A DNA stretch of 64,000 nucleotides from Roseicyclus sp041163945 (lineage in GTDB: Bacteria; Pseudomonadota; Alphaproteobacteria; Rhodobacterales; Rhodobacteraceae). The stretch spans positions 1 through 64,000 of the forward strand of contig JBEAQJ010000021.1 of assembly GCA_041163945.1 (NCBI GenBank), in the 5' to 3' direction. Shown here in pieces: positions 34,583 to 43,786 of the stretch. A model generated the notes under the pieces. The model saw nothing but the letters and a program-made list of their open reading frames with translations. It did no database searches and had not been told where the DNA came from. The position numbers and the translations under genes are program-made. Positions within the stretch are counted from its first letter, which is position 1; every line of letters begins with the position of its first letter.

Positions 34583-35164
34583 ATGTTCGCACGCCTGACG
34601 GTTTGGATCACAGCCGCCGCCATCGCCATCAGCACGCCCGCGCTGGCCGAACTGGGCGATGATGGCCTGCATGTCGCGCCCTGGTTGAACGACACGTTCT
34701 TGGATCTGCGCGAAGATCTGGCCGATGCCAACGCCCAAGGGCGCCGGTTTGCGGTGATCATCGAACAGCGCGGCTGCATCTACTGTTCGCGCATGCACGA
34801 AGAGGTCTGGGTCGAACCCGACATCCTGCAGATGCTGGAAAACGATTTCTATTTCGTGCGCATCAACATGCATGGCTCGACCGAAGTGACCGATTTCGAC
34901 GGCGAGACGATGGAGGAACGCCAGATCGCGCGGCGCTGGCGCAACATGTTCACGCCGACGATCCTGTTCTTTCCCGAAGACGTTCCCGACGGCATCAGCG
35001 GGATCGAGGCCGCGGCCGTCGTGATGCCCGGCGCCTTCGGGCGCTGGACCACCTTCAACATGCTGAACTGGGTCTTGGAAAAAGGCTATGCGGGCGACGA
35101 AGATTTCCAGCGCTACCACGCCCGCAAATTTGCCGAACAGGCCGCGGCGGGGGCCACGGAATGA
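34583..35164 (+). CDS. soxW: SoxW, periplasmic thioredoxin
   Basis: The 193-residue protein has a signal peptide (cleaved near ALA-ELG) and the thioredoxin active site GCIYCSRM. SoxW receives electrons from SoxV in the periplasm. The C terminus has an extra region after the fold. The gap to soxX (142 bp) contains a promoter and SoxR operator candidate. Confidence 0.87.
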   Translation: MFARLTVWITAAAIAISTPALAELGDDGLHVAPWLNDTFLDLREDLADANAQGRRFAVIIEQRGCIYCSRMHEEVWVEPDILQMLENDFYFVRINMHGSTEVTDFDGETMEERQIARRWRNMFTPTILFFPEDVPDGISGIEAAAVVMPGAFGRWTTFNMLNWVLEKGYAGDEDFQRYHARKFAEQAAAGATE

Positions 35165-35209
35165 CCGCGCGGGTCATGCCAGCCCGGGCAAGGGGCGCGG
35201 GTTTTCGCG

Positions 35210-35232
35210 TCACATGCAGAAAATCAAATGTG
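35210..35232 (+). promoter_or_regulatory. candidate SoxR operator in soxW-soxX gap
   Basis: The 20-mer TCACATGCAGAAAATCAAAT shares 16 of 20 positions with the minus-strand sequence at 33744-33763. Its outer bases form a dyad, CACAT and ATGTG, 12 nt apart. It lies just upstream of the candidate soxX promoter, which suits repression by SoxR. Confidence 0.6.
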
Positions 35233-35235
35233 TTG

Positions 35236-35265
35236 TTGCAATCACAAGGCGAGTGTGGCTACGGT
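35236..35265 (+). promoter_or_regulatory. candidate soxX promoter
   Basis: TTGCAA (35236-35241) and TACGGT (35260-35265) are 18 bp apart and resemble minus-35 and minus-10 elements, about 40 bp before the soxX start. The SoxR operator candidate sits just upstream of the minus-35. Match to consensus is moderate. Confidence 0.45.
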
Positions 35266-35306
35266 ATACCACGGCCTACCGACTCGGCCTAAGGGAGGAA
35301 ATCAAC

Positions 35307-35783
35307 ATGAAGCACCAGATGCTTTTGGTGGCGGGCTTTGTCTTGGCTGCCACGGGTCTTCAAGCTGACGTTATCGCCCCGGGCGATGTCGTGGCCAATG
35401 AATACGGTGAAATTGCGCAAAGCCTGTCCGGCCAGCCCGGCGACATCCAGCGCGGCAAGGAAATCATGGCTGCGCGCGGAAAGGGCAATTGCCTGGCCTG
35501 CCACCAGGTCAGCGCGCTGGCCGACCAGCCCTGGCATGGCGAGGTCGGGCCGTCGCTGGATGGCGTCGGCGCACGTTGGGACGAAGCGGCGCTGCGCGGC
35601 CTTTTGGTCAATGCCGATGTCACCTTCCCCGACTCGATCATGCCGGCGTTCTACAAGGTGTCTGGCTTCACCCGCCCCGGTGACGCCTTTACCACGCGCC
35701 CGGCCCCCGATCCGTTGGCCCCGCTGCTGGCGGCGCAGGAAATCGAGGATGTCGTCGCCTTTCTGATGACCCTGACCGAATAG
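35307..35783 (+). CDS. soxX: SoxX, monoheme cytochrome c of the SoxXA complex
   Basis: The 158-residue protein has a signal peptide (cleaved near LQA-DV) and one heme site, CLACH (residues 62-66), with Met112 in SIMPAFY as likely axial ligand. SoxX with SoxA joins the sulfur substrate to SoxY, the first step of thiosulfate oxidation. ATG 35307 is preceded by AAGGGAGGAAA. It starts the main structural gene run. Confidence 0.92.
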   Translation: MKHQMLLVAGFVLAATGLQADVIAPGDVVANEYGEIAQSLSGQPGDIQRGKEIMAARGKGNCLACHQVSALADQPWHGEVGPSLDGVGARWDEAALRGLLVNADVTFPDSIMPAFYKVSGFTRPGDAFTTRPAPDPLAPLLAAQEIEDVVAFLMTLTE

Positions 35784-35827
35784 TGTTCCGGTCGGCCCGC
35801 CGACCCCCGATACCCAAGGAGACCCTT

Positions 35828-36250
35828 ATGACCCAGACACGCAGACAGTTCGTCGGCAACGGGCTGGCCGTGGCGGCAGCATTTTTCGGGCTGCCCCACA
35901 TCGCCTCGGCCGCGACGCTTGAGGAGGCCATTGCCGCCTTTACCAGCGGCAGCGACGCGGGTGCCGACGGCATCACGCTGATCGCGCCCGAGATTGCCGA
36001 GAACGGCAACACCGTTCCGATCGAGGTCAGCGCCCCCGGTGCTGCGGCCATCATGCTTTTGGCTGCCCGCAACCCCAGCCCCGATGTCTGCACCTTTGAA
36101 TTCGGGCCTGCGGCCGGGTCGCAGATGGTGTCCACCCGCATCCGTCTGGCCGGCGAACAAGAGGTGATCGCGATCGCCCGCATGGCCGATGGCAGCTTCA
36201 AGCAGGCGCGCCAGAACGTGCGCGTGACCATCGGCGGCTGCGGCGGCTGA
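35828..36250 (+). CDS. soxY: SoxY, sulfur carrier subunit
   Basis: The 140-residue protein has a twin-arginine signal (TRRQFVGNGLAV) and ends in GGCGG, with Cys138 as the carrier residue that holds the sulfur substrate during the cycle. It works with SoxZ. ATG 35828 follows AAGGAGA. Length and tail agree with the family. Confidence 0.93.
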   Translation: MTQTRRQFVGNGLAVAAAFFGLPHIASAATLEEAIAAFTSGSDAGADGITLIAPEIAENGNTVPIEVSAPGAAAIMLLAARNPSPDVCTFEFGPAAGSQMVSTRIRLAGEQEVIAIARMADGSFKQARQNVRVTIGGCGG

Positions 36251-36275
36251 ACCCAACAGGACAAGGAGACCAGAA

Positions 36276-36605
36276 ATGGCAGAGAATATCGTTCCCCGCG
36301 TCCGCGTGCCGCGCGATGCAAAAGCCGGCGACGTCGTGTCGGTTCGCACCTTGATCAGCCACCCGATGGAAAGCGGGCTGCGTCGCGGCAGCGATGGCAA
36401 CCTGATCCCGCGCCAGATCATCAACCGCTTCACCTGCACCTTCAACGGGGCAACGGTGGTGGATGTGACCGTGCATCCGGGCGTGTCGACAAACCCGTAT
36501 TTTCAGTTCGAAGCCAAGGTGGACGCAAGCGGAACCTTCGCCTTCTCTTGGTATGACGACAACGGATCGGTCTACACCGACACGGCTGAGATCGCGGTCG
36601 CCTGA
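36276..36605 (+). CDS. soxZ: SoxZ, SoxY partner
   Basis: The 109-residue protein contains the SoxZ immunoglobulin-like fold with VRTLISHPMESGLRRG and ends soon after WYDDNGSVYTD. It has no signal peptide and is exported with SoxY as a complex. It follows soxY by 25 bp. Confidence 0.93.
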   Translation: MAENIVPRVRVPRDAKAGDVVSVRTLISHPMESGLRRGSDGNLIPRQIINRFTCTFNGATVVDVTVHPGVSTNPYFQFEAKVDASGTFAFSWYDDNGSVYTDTAEIAVA

Positions 36606-36653
36606 CGGCGGCGCGATCTTGCCCCAGCCGTCGCAAGGGAGGAGATGATGGCC

Positions 36654-37520
36654 ATGAACAAAAAAACGCTTCTTGGTGGGACCGCGGCAGCGATTGTTGC
36701 CGTGGTTGCCGCCGGTGTCGGTTTTGCCGATATCCGTACGGGCGACAGTCTCGTGATCAATGGCGAGATCCAGATCGTCACGGAAACGGCCCCGCCGGCC
36801 TTTCTGGAGGGGGTGTTCAACACCGTCTATTCGGGCTGGGTGTTCCGCACCGATGAAACGCGGGCCATGCAGGCCGATGATTTCGACAACCCTGCGATGC
36901 TTTACGTCGAACAGGGGCAGACGGCTTTCGACACGCCGATGGGCACCGAAGGCAAGAGCTGCGCAAGCTGTCATGACAATGCCGAAAGCCTGGCCGGCGT
37001 GCGTGCGACCTATCCCAAATGGGATGCGGCGCATGGCGCGATCCAGACGGTCGAGATGCAGGTGATCGAATGCCAGACCGAACGGATGGGCGTGGCCGAG
37101 CCTTATGGCTATGACAGCCAGCAGATGCGCAACATGGTCGCCCTGATCGCGTCGGTCGGGCGTGGGCAGACGGTCAATGTGGCCATCGACGGCCCCGCGG
37201 CGGACGCTTGGGAAAAGGGTCGCGAGATCTATTATACCCAGTATGGTCAGATGGAACTGAGCTGCGCGCAGTGCCATGAAAACAACTATGGCAACCTGAT
37301 CCGGGCCGACCACCTGAGCCAGGGCCAGGTCAACGGGTTTCCGACCTATCGGTTGAAGAACGCCAATATCGTGTCGGTGCACAACCGCTTCCGCGGCTGT
37401 ATCCGCGACACGCGCGGTGAACCCTATGCGATCGGCAGCCCGGAATTTGTCGCGCTTGAGCTTTACGTCGCTTCGCGCGGCAACGGGCTGAGCGTGGAAG
37501 GCCCGGCCGTCCGCAACTGA
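36654..37520 (+). CDS. soxA: SoxA, diheme cytochrome c of the SoxXA complex
   Basis: The 288-residue periplasmic protein has a signal peptide and two heme sites, CASCH (103-107) and CAQCH (204-208). Cys249 in FRGCIRDTR is the position of the special active-site cysteine ligand of SoxA, and Cys140 is the other likely cysteine ligand. With SoxX it oxidatively attaches thiosulfate to SoxY. I chose ATG 36654 because it has good spacing (9 nt) after GGGAGGAG; ATG 36645 and 36648 are also in frame but too close to that site. Confidence 0.92.
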   Translation: MNKKTLLGGTAAAIVAVVAAGVGFADIRTGDSLVINGEIQIVTETAPPAFLEGVFNTVYSGWVFRTDETRAMQADDFDNPAMLYVEQGQTAFDTPMGTEGKSCASCHDNAESLAGVRATYPKWDAAHGAIQTVEMQVIECQTERMGVAEPYGYDSQQMRNMVALIASVGRGQTVNVAIDGPAADAWEKGREIYYTQYGQMELSCAQCHENNYGNLIRADHLSQGQVNGFPTYRLKNANIVSVHNRFRGCIRDTRGEPYAIGSPEFVALELYVASRGNGLSVEGPAVRN

Positions 37521-37531
37521 TCTAGCAGCGC

Positions 37532-37558
37532 GCCCACCCCGGACGTTCCGGGGTGGGC
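37532..37558 (+). promoter_or_regulatory. strong hairpin between soxA and soxB
   Basis: A perfect 12-bp stem (left GCCCACCCCGGA, right TCCGGGGTGGGC) closes a 3-nt loop, 11 bp after the soxA stop. Only two T follow, so it is a poor intrinsic terminator. Inside an operon it may block 3' nucleases and give more soxXYZA mRNA than soxBCD, or partly terminate. Confidence 0.7.
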
Positions 37559-37605
37559 TTTGCCCGCACACATTCAATAATTGGAATAACTTCAGGGGTT
37601 GTATC

Positions 37606-39300
37606 ATGATTTCGCGTCGCCACTTCGTGCAGGCTGCCTTGGCCACTTCGGCGCTTTACGGGGCGTCGGGGTTTGGCCAGTGGGCCCGGCTTGCCGCGCA
37701 GCAAACGCTGTCGCAGGACGCGCTGATCGGCACGGGTGGTCCGGGCAACGTGACCTTGATGCATATCACCGACATCCACGCCCAGACCCAGCCGATCTAT
37801 TTCCGGGAACCGGAATTCAACATCGGTGTGGGCATCCATGCCGGCCAGCCGCCGCATCTGGTCGGCGCCGATTTCCGCGCCCGGTTCGGAATCGATCCGG
37901 CCAGCGCGATGGATTACGCGCTGACCTACAGCGATTTCGATGCGATGGCGCGCAGCTATGGCCGCATGGGCGGGCTTGACCGCATTTCCACCGTGATCAA
38001 GGCGATCCGCGCGCAAGCCCCCCACGCCTTGCTGCTGGACGGGGGCGATACCTGGCAGGGTTCGCTGCCCAGCCTGCGCACGCGCGGCATGGATATGGTG
38101 GAGCTGATGAATGCCTTGGGCGTCGATGCCATGACGTCGCATTGGGAATTCACGCTGGGCTCGGAACGGGTGAACGAGCTGATCGAAAACCATGTCAACC
38201 CGGCTTTCCTGGGCGCCAACATCTTTGATGTCGAATGGGACGAGCCGGTCTATGACGACTACAAGATCTTCGAGCGCAACGGCACGGCCATCGGCGTGAT
38301 CGGTCAGGCCTTTCCCTATATGCCGATCGCCAACCCCGGCTGGATGTTCCCGGAACTGAGCTTTGGCTTGCGCCGCGAACGCATCGCCGAAGTGGTGCAA
38401 GAGGTGCGCGATGCGGGCGCACAGGTGGTGGTGCTGTTGTCGCACAACGGCTTTGACGTGGACCGCCAGTTTGCCCGCGACATTCCGGGCATCGACGTGA
38501 TCCTGACCGGCCACACCCATGACGCGCTGCCCGAACCCATTCAGGTTGGCAACACCTTCCTGATTGCCAGCGGATCGCATGGCAAGTTTCTAAGCCGGGT
38601 TGATCTGGATGTGCAGAATGGCGCGATGAAGGGCATCAGCCACCGCCTGATCCCGATCTTTTCCGATGTCATCGCGCCCGATCCCGAGATGACGGCGCTG
38701 GTTGATGAAACCCGTGCGCCCTACGCCGCCGAGATGTCCGAGGTGATCGGCCAATCGGGGGCGTTGTTGTACCGGCGGGGCAATTTCAACGGCACATGGG
38801 ATGATGTGATCTGCGATGCGCTGATTTCCCAGCGCGATGCGCAGATCGCGCTCAGCCCCGGGTTCCGCTGGGGGGCGGCGGTGCTGCCCGGTCAGGATAT
38901 CACCCGCGAAGACATCTACAACGTCACCGCCATGACCTATCCCAATGCCTACCGGATGGAGATGACGGGCGAAACGCTGCACACCATCATGGAAGATGTC
39001 GCGGCCAATATCTTCAACCCCGACGCCTATTACCAGCAGGGCGGTGACATGGTTCGGGTTGGCGGGCTCGGCTACCGCATCGACATCACCAAGCCGCAGG
39101 GCAGCCGCATCACCGAAATGACGCTGCTGGCGACCGGGGAACAGCTGGTGGCCGACAAACCCTATGTCGTGGCCGGCTGGGCCAGCGTCAACGAGGGCAC
39201 CGAAGGCCCGCCGATCTGGGATGTGGTCGAAAACCACATCCGCGCCCAGGGGACCATCACCCTTGAACCCAACAACACAGTCGACGTCGTGGGCGGCTAA
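37606..39300 (+). CDS. soxB: SoxB, sulfate thiol esterase
   Basis: This 564-residue dinuclear-manganese hydrolase starts with a twin-arginine type signal (SRRHFVQAALATSALYG). It has the metallophosphatase motifs ITDIHAQ (Asp56, His58), LLDGGDTWQG, LLSHNGFDVDR and LTGHTHDALPE, followed by the 5'-nucleotidase-like C-terminal domain. SoxB removes the sulfate group from SoxY-bound substrate by hydrolysis. It is 85 bp after soxA, a gap that contains a strong hairpin. Confidence 0.94.
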   Translation: MISRRHFVQAALATSALYGASGFGQWARLAAQQTLSQDALIGTGGPGNVTLMHITDIHAQTQPIYFREPEFNIGVGIHAGQPPHLVGADFRARFGIDPASAMDYALTYSDFDAMARSYGRMGGLDRISTVIKAIRAQAPHALLLDGGDTWQGSLPSLRTRGMDMVELMNALGVDAMTSHWEFTLGSERVNELIENHVNPAFLGANIFDVEWDEPVYDDYKIFERNGTAIGVIGQAFPYMPIANPGWMFPELSFGLRRERIAEVVQEVRDAGAQVVVLLSHNGFDVDRQFARDIPGIDVILTGHTHDALPEPIQVGNTFLIASGSHGKFLSRVDLDVQNGAMKGISHRLIPIFSDVIAPDPEMTALVDETRAPYAAEMSEVIGQSGALLYRRGNFNGTWDDVICDALISQRDAQIALSPGFRWGAAVLPGQDITREDIYNVTAMTYPNAYRMEMTGETLHTIMEDVAANIFNPDAYYQQGGDMVRVGGLGYRIDITKPQGSRITEMTLLATGEQLVADKPYVVAGWASVNEGTEGPPIWDVVENHIRAQGTITLEPNNTVDVVGG

Positions 39301-39321
39301 GGCCGCAGCCGTAACAGAGGT

Positions 39322-40602
39322 ATGGATATGACTGATACGCCCAAACACTCCCCCTCACGCCGCCAGTTTCTGGCCGGTGCCGCCGTTGCCACGGGCGCCG
39401 CGGCCACGGGCGGGCTGGTTCACGCACAGGCCGCAGGCCCCGATCCGCTGATCACCGAATTGCAGCCCTGGCAGCAATATCTGGGTGACGGGGTTGATGC
39501 GCGCCCCTACGGCACGCCGTCCAAACACGAGGCGCATGTGGTCCGCCGCAATGTGCCCTGGCTGACGGCCGACAGCGTCAGTTCGGTCAATTTCACGCCC
39601 CTGCACGAGCTGGAGGGGATCATCACCCCCAACGGGCTGTGCTTCGAACGCCATCATGCGGGCATCGCGGATGTGCCTTGGGCCGATCATCGGCTGATGA
39701 TCAACGGCTTGGTGGACAATCCGATCGTCTTCACGATGGATGATCTTATGCGCTTTCCGCGCGAAAACCGCACCTATTTCCTGGAATGTGCCGCCAACAC
39801 CGGCATGGAATGGCGCGGTGCGCAGCTGAACGGGGTGCAGTTCACCCATGGCATGATCCACAACGTCGTCTACACCGGCGTGCCGCTGCGGCTGTTGCTG
39901 CAAGAGGCGGGCATTCGCACCAACGGCACCTGGATCTTGGCCGAAGGCGCCGACGCCAGCGCGATGTCGCGCTCGATCCCGACCGAAAAGGCGATCGATG
40001 ATTGTCTGGTCGCCACCCACATGAACGGTGAACGCCTGCGCCCCGAACAGGGCTATCCGGTGCGCCTGGTCGTGCCGGGATGGGAAGGCAACATGTGGGT
40101 CAAATGGCTGCGCCGCATCGAAGTGGGCGACGCGCCGTGGCATCACCGCGAAGAGACGTCGAAATACACCGATCTTCTGGCCAATGGCGACGCGCGCCGC
40201 TTCACCTGGGAAATGGATGCGAAATCGGTCATCACCAACCCCAGCCCGCAGGCGCCGATCACGCACGGGCCTGGGCCGACGGTTCTGACCGGCGTGGCCT
40301 GGTCGGGCCGCGGCACGATCCCGCGGGTCGATGTCACCATCGACGGCGGCATCAACTGGCATCAGGCGCGGATGTCGGGGCCCAGCTTGGACAAGTCGAT
40401 GCATCGTTTCTACTACGAATTCGACTGGGACGGGCGGCCGCTGCTGCTGCAAAGCCGGGCGCATGATTCCACGGGCTATGTCCAGCCCACCAAGGACCAG
40501 CTGCGCGTCGTGCGCGGGTTCAATTCGATCTATCACAACAATGGTATCCAGACCTGGGCGGTCAACGAAGCGGGCGAGGCGGAAAATGTCGAAATCGGTT
40601 GA
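39322..40602 (+). CDS. soxC: SoxC, sulfane dehydrogenase molybdenum subunit
   Basis: The 426-residue protein has a twin-arginine signal (SRRQFLAGAAVATGAAATG) and the sulfite-oxidase-fold molybdenum domain. The cofactor cysteine lies in YFLECAANTGMEW, and a dimerisation domain follows. SoxC with SoxD oxidises the SoxY-bound sulfane sulfur to the sulfonate level, so the complex releases sulfate without stopping at sulfur globules. Its presence indicates full thiosulfate oxidation. Confidence 0.94.
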   Translation: MDMTDTPKHSPSRRQFLAGAAVATGAAATGGLVHAQAAGPDPLITELQPWQQYLGDGVDARPYGTPSKHEAHVVRRNVPWLTADSVSSVNFTPLHELEGIITPNGLCFERHHAGIADVPWADHRLMINGLVDNPIVFTMDDLMRFPRENRTYFLECAANTGMEWRGAQLNGVQFTHGMIHNVVYTGVPLRLLLQEAGIRTNGTWILAEGADASAMSRSIPTEKAIDDCLVATHMNGERLRPEQGYPVRLVVPGWEGNMWVKWLRRIEVGDAPWHHREETSKYTDLLANGDARRFTWEMDAKSVITNPSPQAPITHGPGPTVLTGVAWSGRGTIPRVDVTIDGGINWHQARMSGPSLDKSMHRFYYEFDWDGRPLLLQSRAHDSTGYVQPTKDQLRVVRGFNSIYHNNGIQTWAVNEAGEAENVEIG

Positions 40603-40603
40603 G

Positions 40604-41686
40604 ATGATGATGAAAAACCTGATCTTGTCCTCGGCGCTGGTTGTGGTGGGCGCTGGCTATGGCTGGGCCGAAACACCCGCCCCGGCGCGCGACGGTGGCT
40701 ATGGCTTGGGGCGCACCGCGCTGCCCGAAGAAATCGCCGCATGGGATATCGACATTCGCCCCGATGGGCAGGGCCTGCCGGTCGGATCGGGCGATGTCTA
40801 CACGGGCGAGGAGCTCTATATCGACAATTGTTCCGCCTGCCATGGCGACTTTGGCGAGGCGGTGGGCCGCTGGCCGGTTCTGGCCGGGGGACGGGGCACC
40901 TTGACGGGCGAAGACCCGCACAAGACCATCGGCTCTTACTGGCCGTATCTGTCCACGGTGTGGGATTACGTCCACCGGGCGATGCCCTATGGCGCGGCGC
41001 AATCGCTCAGCAATGACGAAGTCTATGCCATCACCGCGTATCTGATGTATCTCAACGACATGGTCGATGATGATTTCGAACTGTCGAACGAGAACTTCCT
41101 TGAGGTCGCGATGCCCAACGCAACGGCCTTTTTCCTGGATGACCGGGCCACGACGGAATTGACCGTGTTCTCGGCCGAGCCCTGCATGGAAAACTGCCGC
41201 GACAGCGTCAGCATCACCGCGCGCGCCACCGTCTTGTCGGTGACCCCGGAAACCGAGGGCGGACCCAGTGACGGGGCCGCGGTCACCGAAGCCTCGGCCA
41301 CCGCGGCGGCCGCACCGGCAGCGGCCCCTGAACCCGCCGCACCCGCAGGCCCCGACCCGGCGCTTGTCGCCGCCGGCGAGGCGCTGTTTCGGCAATGCGC
41401 CTCGTGCCACCAGATCGGCGATGGGGCCATGAATCGGACCGGACCGATGCTGAACAACACCTATGGTGCCCCCGTCGGCAGCCATGACGGGTTCCGCTAT
41501 TCGCCCGCCTTCGTGGCCGCACGCGACGGTGGCATGGTGTGGGATGACGCAACGCTGACGGCGTTCTTGCTGGATCCGCGCGGCACGATTTCGGGCAGCC
41601 GGATGGCCTTCCGCGGTCTTCGCTCCGAGGATGAGGCCGCCGCGATGATTGCCTATCTGCGTGCGACGGGCGGCGAAGCAAAATGA
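40604..41686 (+). CDS. soxD: SoxD, diheme cytochrome c subunit of sulfane dehydrogenase
   Basis: The 360-residue protein has a signal peptide (cleaved near WAE-TPA) and two heme sites, CSACH (76-80) and CASCH (265-269), joined by an Ala/Pro-rich linker (residues 225-250). SoxD accepts electrons from SoxC. ATG 40604, 40607 and 40610 are consecutive. ATG 40586, with a GAGG ribosome site, overlaps the soxC end and is also a possible start. The stop overlaps soxE by 4 bp. Confidence 0.9.
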   Translation: MMMKNLILSSALVVVGAGYGWAETPAPARDGGYGLGRTALPEEIAAWDIDIRPDGQGLPVGSGDVYTGEELYIDNCSACHGDFGEAVGRWPVLAGGRGTLTGEDPHKTIGSYWPYLSTVWDYVHRAMPYGAAQSLSNDEVYAITAYLMYLNDMVDDDFELSNENFLEVAMPNATAFFLDDRATTELTVFSAEPCMENCRDSVSITARATVLSVTPETEGGPSDGAAVTEASATAAAAPAAAPEPAAPAGPDPALVAAGEALFRQCASCHQIGDGAMNRTGPMLNNTYGAPVGSHDGFRYSPAFVAARDGGMVWDDATLTAFLLDPRGTISGSRMAFRGLRSEDEAAAMIAYLRATGGEAK

Positions 41687-42378
41687 TCAAGATGCGCTCC
41701 ATTCTTGGTGCGTTCAGCTTCGCGGTTTTGGCAGCGGCGACCTCCCCGGCGCTGGCCGAAGGCGACCCGGCACAGGGGGAAACGCTGTTTCGCCCGTGCC
41801 GGGCCTGCCATATGATCGGGGAGGGGGCCGTGCATCGGGTCGGCCCGCATCTGAACGGCATCGTGGATCGGGCCATCGGCATGGCGCCGGGTTACGCGTT
41901 TTCCGATGTGCTGGCCGCAGCCGGCGCCGAGGGCCGCGTTTGGACCGAAGGATCGCTGGATCGCTACATGGCGGGTCCGGCCGACTATTTTCCCGGCACG
42001 CGGATGGTTTTTCGCGGCGTCCGGTCCGAGACCGACCGTCAGCACCTGATCGCCTATATGCTGGCCGCGGGCGGTCGCAGCGAAGCCGGGGCCCAGATCG
42101 CCGAAACGGCCATCGACCCCGAGATTGCCGCGATCTTGGATATCGCGGGCGATGTGGCTTACGGCGAATACCTGTCGTCGGAATGCACGGCCTGTCACCG
42201 CGATGCGGGCGGGTCCGATATTCCGTCGATCCGGGGCCTTGCACCGTCGGTCTTCATTGCCGGAATGGTTGCCTATCGCAATGGAACGCGCGAACATCAG
42301 GTGATGAACACCGTCGCCCGACGCCTGGGCGATGAAGAATTGGCCGCACTTGCCGCTTATTTTGCCGATGCGAAATGA
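41683..42378 (+). CDS. soxE: SoxE, diheme cytochrome c
   Basis: The 231-residue periplasmic protein has a signal peptide (cleaved near ALA-EGD) and heme sites CRACH (39-43) and CTACH (near residue 170). The N-terminal half resembles cytochrome c2. SoxE pairs with the SoxF flavoprotein as a sulfide-oxidising flavocytochrome c-like unit. It overlaps soxD by 4 bp. Confidence 0.9.
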   Translation: MIKMRSILGAFSFAVLAAATSPALAEGDPAQGETLFRPCRACHMIGEGAVHRVGPHLNGIVDRAIGMAPGYAFSDVLAAAGAEGRVWTEGSLDRYMAGPADYFPGTRMVFRGVRSETDRQHLIAYMLAAGGRSEAGAQIAETAIDPEIAAILDIAGDVAYGEYLSSECTACHRDAGGSDIPSIRGLAPSVFIAGMVAYRNGTREHQVMNTVARRLGDEELAALAAYFADAK

Positions 42379-42456
42379 TCCGCCGGTGAAATGAAAACCG
42401 CGCCAGCAGACCGGCGCAGTCACAAGATGCCCGAAACGGGCAAAAGGGAGGAAGAC

Positions 42457-43722
42457 ATGACCATCAACAGACGCGTCTTTTTGGGCACATCGGTGGCACT
42501 GACGGCATCACTGGCCGCACCGATGATCGCCCGCGCACAGGCCACGCCGCGCGTGGTCGTCGTGGGCGGCGGTTCGGGCGGGGCCACGGCCGCGCGCTAC
42601 ATCGCGCGCGATGGCGCCGGCGCCATCGATGTGACGCTGATCGAACCCCAGCGGGTCTATCATACCTGCTATTTCGGCAATCTCTACCTGGGCGGGTTCT
42701 TCAACTACGACGACCTGGGCCACACCTACAAGGGCCTGGCCAGCAACTATGGCGTGAACGTGGTTCACGACTGGGCCGTGGGCGTCGATCGGGATGCCAA
42801 GACCGTGACCTTGGCCAGCGGTGCCAGCGTGGCCTATGACAAGCTGGTGCTGAGCCCCGGCATCGATTTCATCGATGGCAGCGTGCCGGGTTGGTCGGTG
42901 TCGGCCCAAAGCCGCATGCCCCATGCCTACAAGGGCGGCACGCAGGTCGAATTGCTGCGTGCGCAGATCGCGGCGATGCCGCAGGGCGGCGTCTTTGCGA
43001 TGGTGGCCCCCCCGAACCCGTATCGCTGCCCGCCCGGGCCGTATGAGCGGATCTCGATGGTGGCCCACTACCTGCGCCAGAACAATCCGACCGCCAAGAT
43101 CTTGCTGGTCGACCCCAAGGAAACATTCTCCAAGCAGGGGCTTTTCCAGGATGGTTGGGAACGTCACTATTCCGGCATGATCACCCGCATCGGTCCCGAC
43201 ATGGGCGGCGCCGTGGTCGAGGTCGACCCGGCCGCGATGACCGTCAGCATCGATGGGGTCGCCGAAAAGGTGGATGTCTGCAACGTGATCCCCGGCCAGC
43301 GCGCGGGCCAGATCGCCTTTGCCGCCGGGATCACCGATGGCAACTGGGCGCCCGTGTCGGCCTATGACATGACCAGCAAGGTCGATGCCGACATCACCGT
43401 TCTGGGCGATGCGGCCGCGCAGGGCGCGATGCCGAAATCCGGCTTCTCGGCCAACAGCCAGGCCAAGGTTGCGGCCAATGCCATCGTGTCGGCCTTGACC
43501 GGATCGCGGGCCTTCCCGGCGCGCTATTCCAACACCTGCTGGTCGCTGCTGGACACCGATGACGGCATCAAGGTCGGCGCCACCTACGAGGCTTCGGCCG
43601 ACGGCATCGTGGCGGTCGACAACTTCGTCAGCCAGGTTGGCGAAGCGGCCGATGTGCGCGCCGCGACCTATCGCGAAAGCCTGGATTGGTACAAGGCCAT
43701 CACCTCGGACATGTTCGTGTGA
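42457..43722 (+). CDS. soxF: SoxF, sulfide dehydrogenase flavoprotein (flavocytochrome c type)
   Basis: This 421-residue protein has a twin-arginine type signal (NRRVFLGTSVALTAS) and the FAD-binding start VVVVGGGSGGATAARYI. It carries the flavocytochrome c landmarks: YHTCYFGN (FAD-linked cysteine), RCPPGPYER and SNTCWS (redox-active pair). It oxidises sulfide and passes electrons to SoxE. ATG 42457 follows AAGGGAGGAAG. Confidence 0.92.
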   Translation: MTINRRVFLGTSVALTASLAAPMIARAQATPRVVVVGGGSGGATAARYIARDGAGAIDVTLIEPQRVYHTCYFGNLYLGGFFNYDDLGHTYKGLASNYGVNVVHDWAVGVDRDAKTVTLASGASVAYDKLVLSPGIDFIDGSVPGWSVSAQSRMPHAYKGGTQVELLRAQIAAMPQGGVFAMVAPPNPYRCPPGPYERISMVAHYLRQNNPTAKILLVDPKETFSKQGLFQDGWERHYSGMITRIGPDMGGAVVEVDPAAMTVSIDGVAEKVDVCNVIPGQRAGQIAFAAGITDGNWAPVSAYDMTSKVDADITVLGDAAAQGAMPKSGFSANSQAKVAANAIVSALTGSRAFPARYSNTCWSLLDTDDGIKVGATYEASADGIVAVDNFVSQVGEAADVRAATYRESLDWYKAITSDMFV

Positions 43723-43729
43723 CAAAACC

Positions 43730-43766
43730 GGGGTCCGCGGGCGGCGCTGCCGGTCCTGCGGACCCC
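43730..43766 (+). promoter_or_regulatory. hairpin between soxF and the DUF302-like gene
   Basis: Nine-base arms GGGGTCCGC and GCGGACCCC enclose a 19-nt loop that can fold further. It lies 7 bp after the soxF stop and 20 bp before the next start. There is no clear T-run. It may lower readthrough into the last two genes. Confidence 0.55.
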
Positions 43767-43786
43767 TTCAACCGGAGGCGGTTCCC

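Noticed and set aside
33284..35119. 611-codon minus-strand frame reaching from soxS across soxV and soxW
   Set aside because: Only the first 450 bp up to ATG 33733 encode SoxS; the rest is antisense noise through two real genes.
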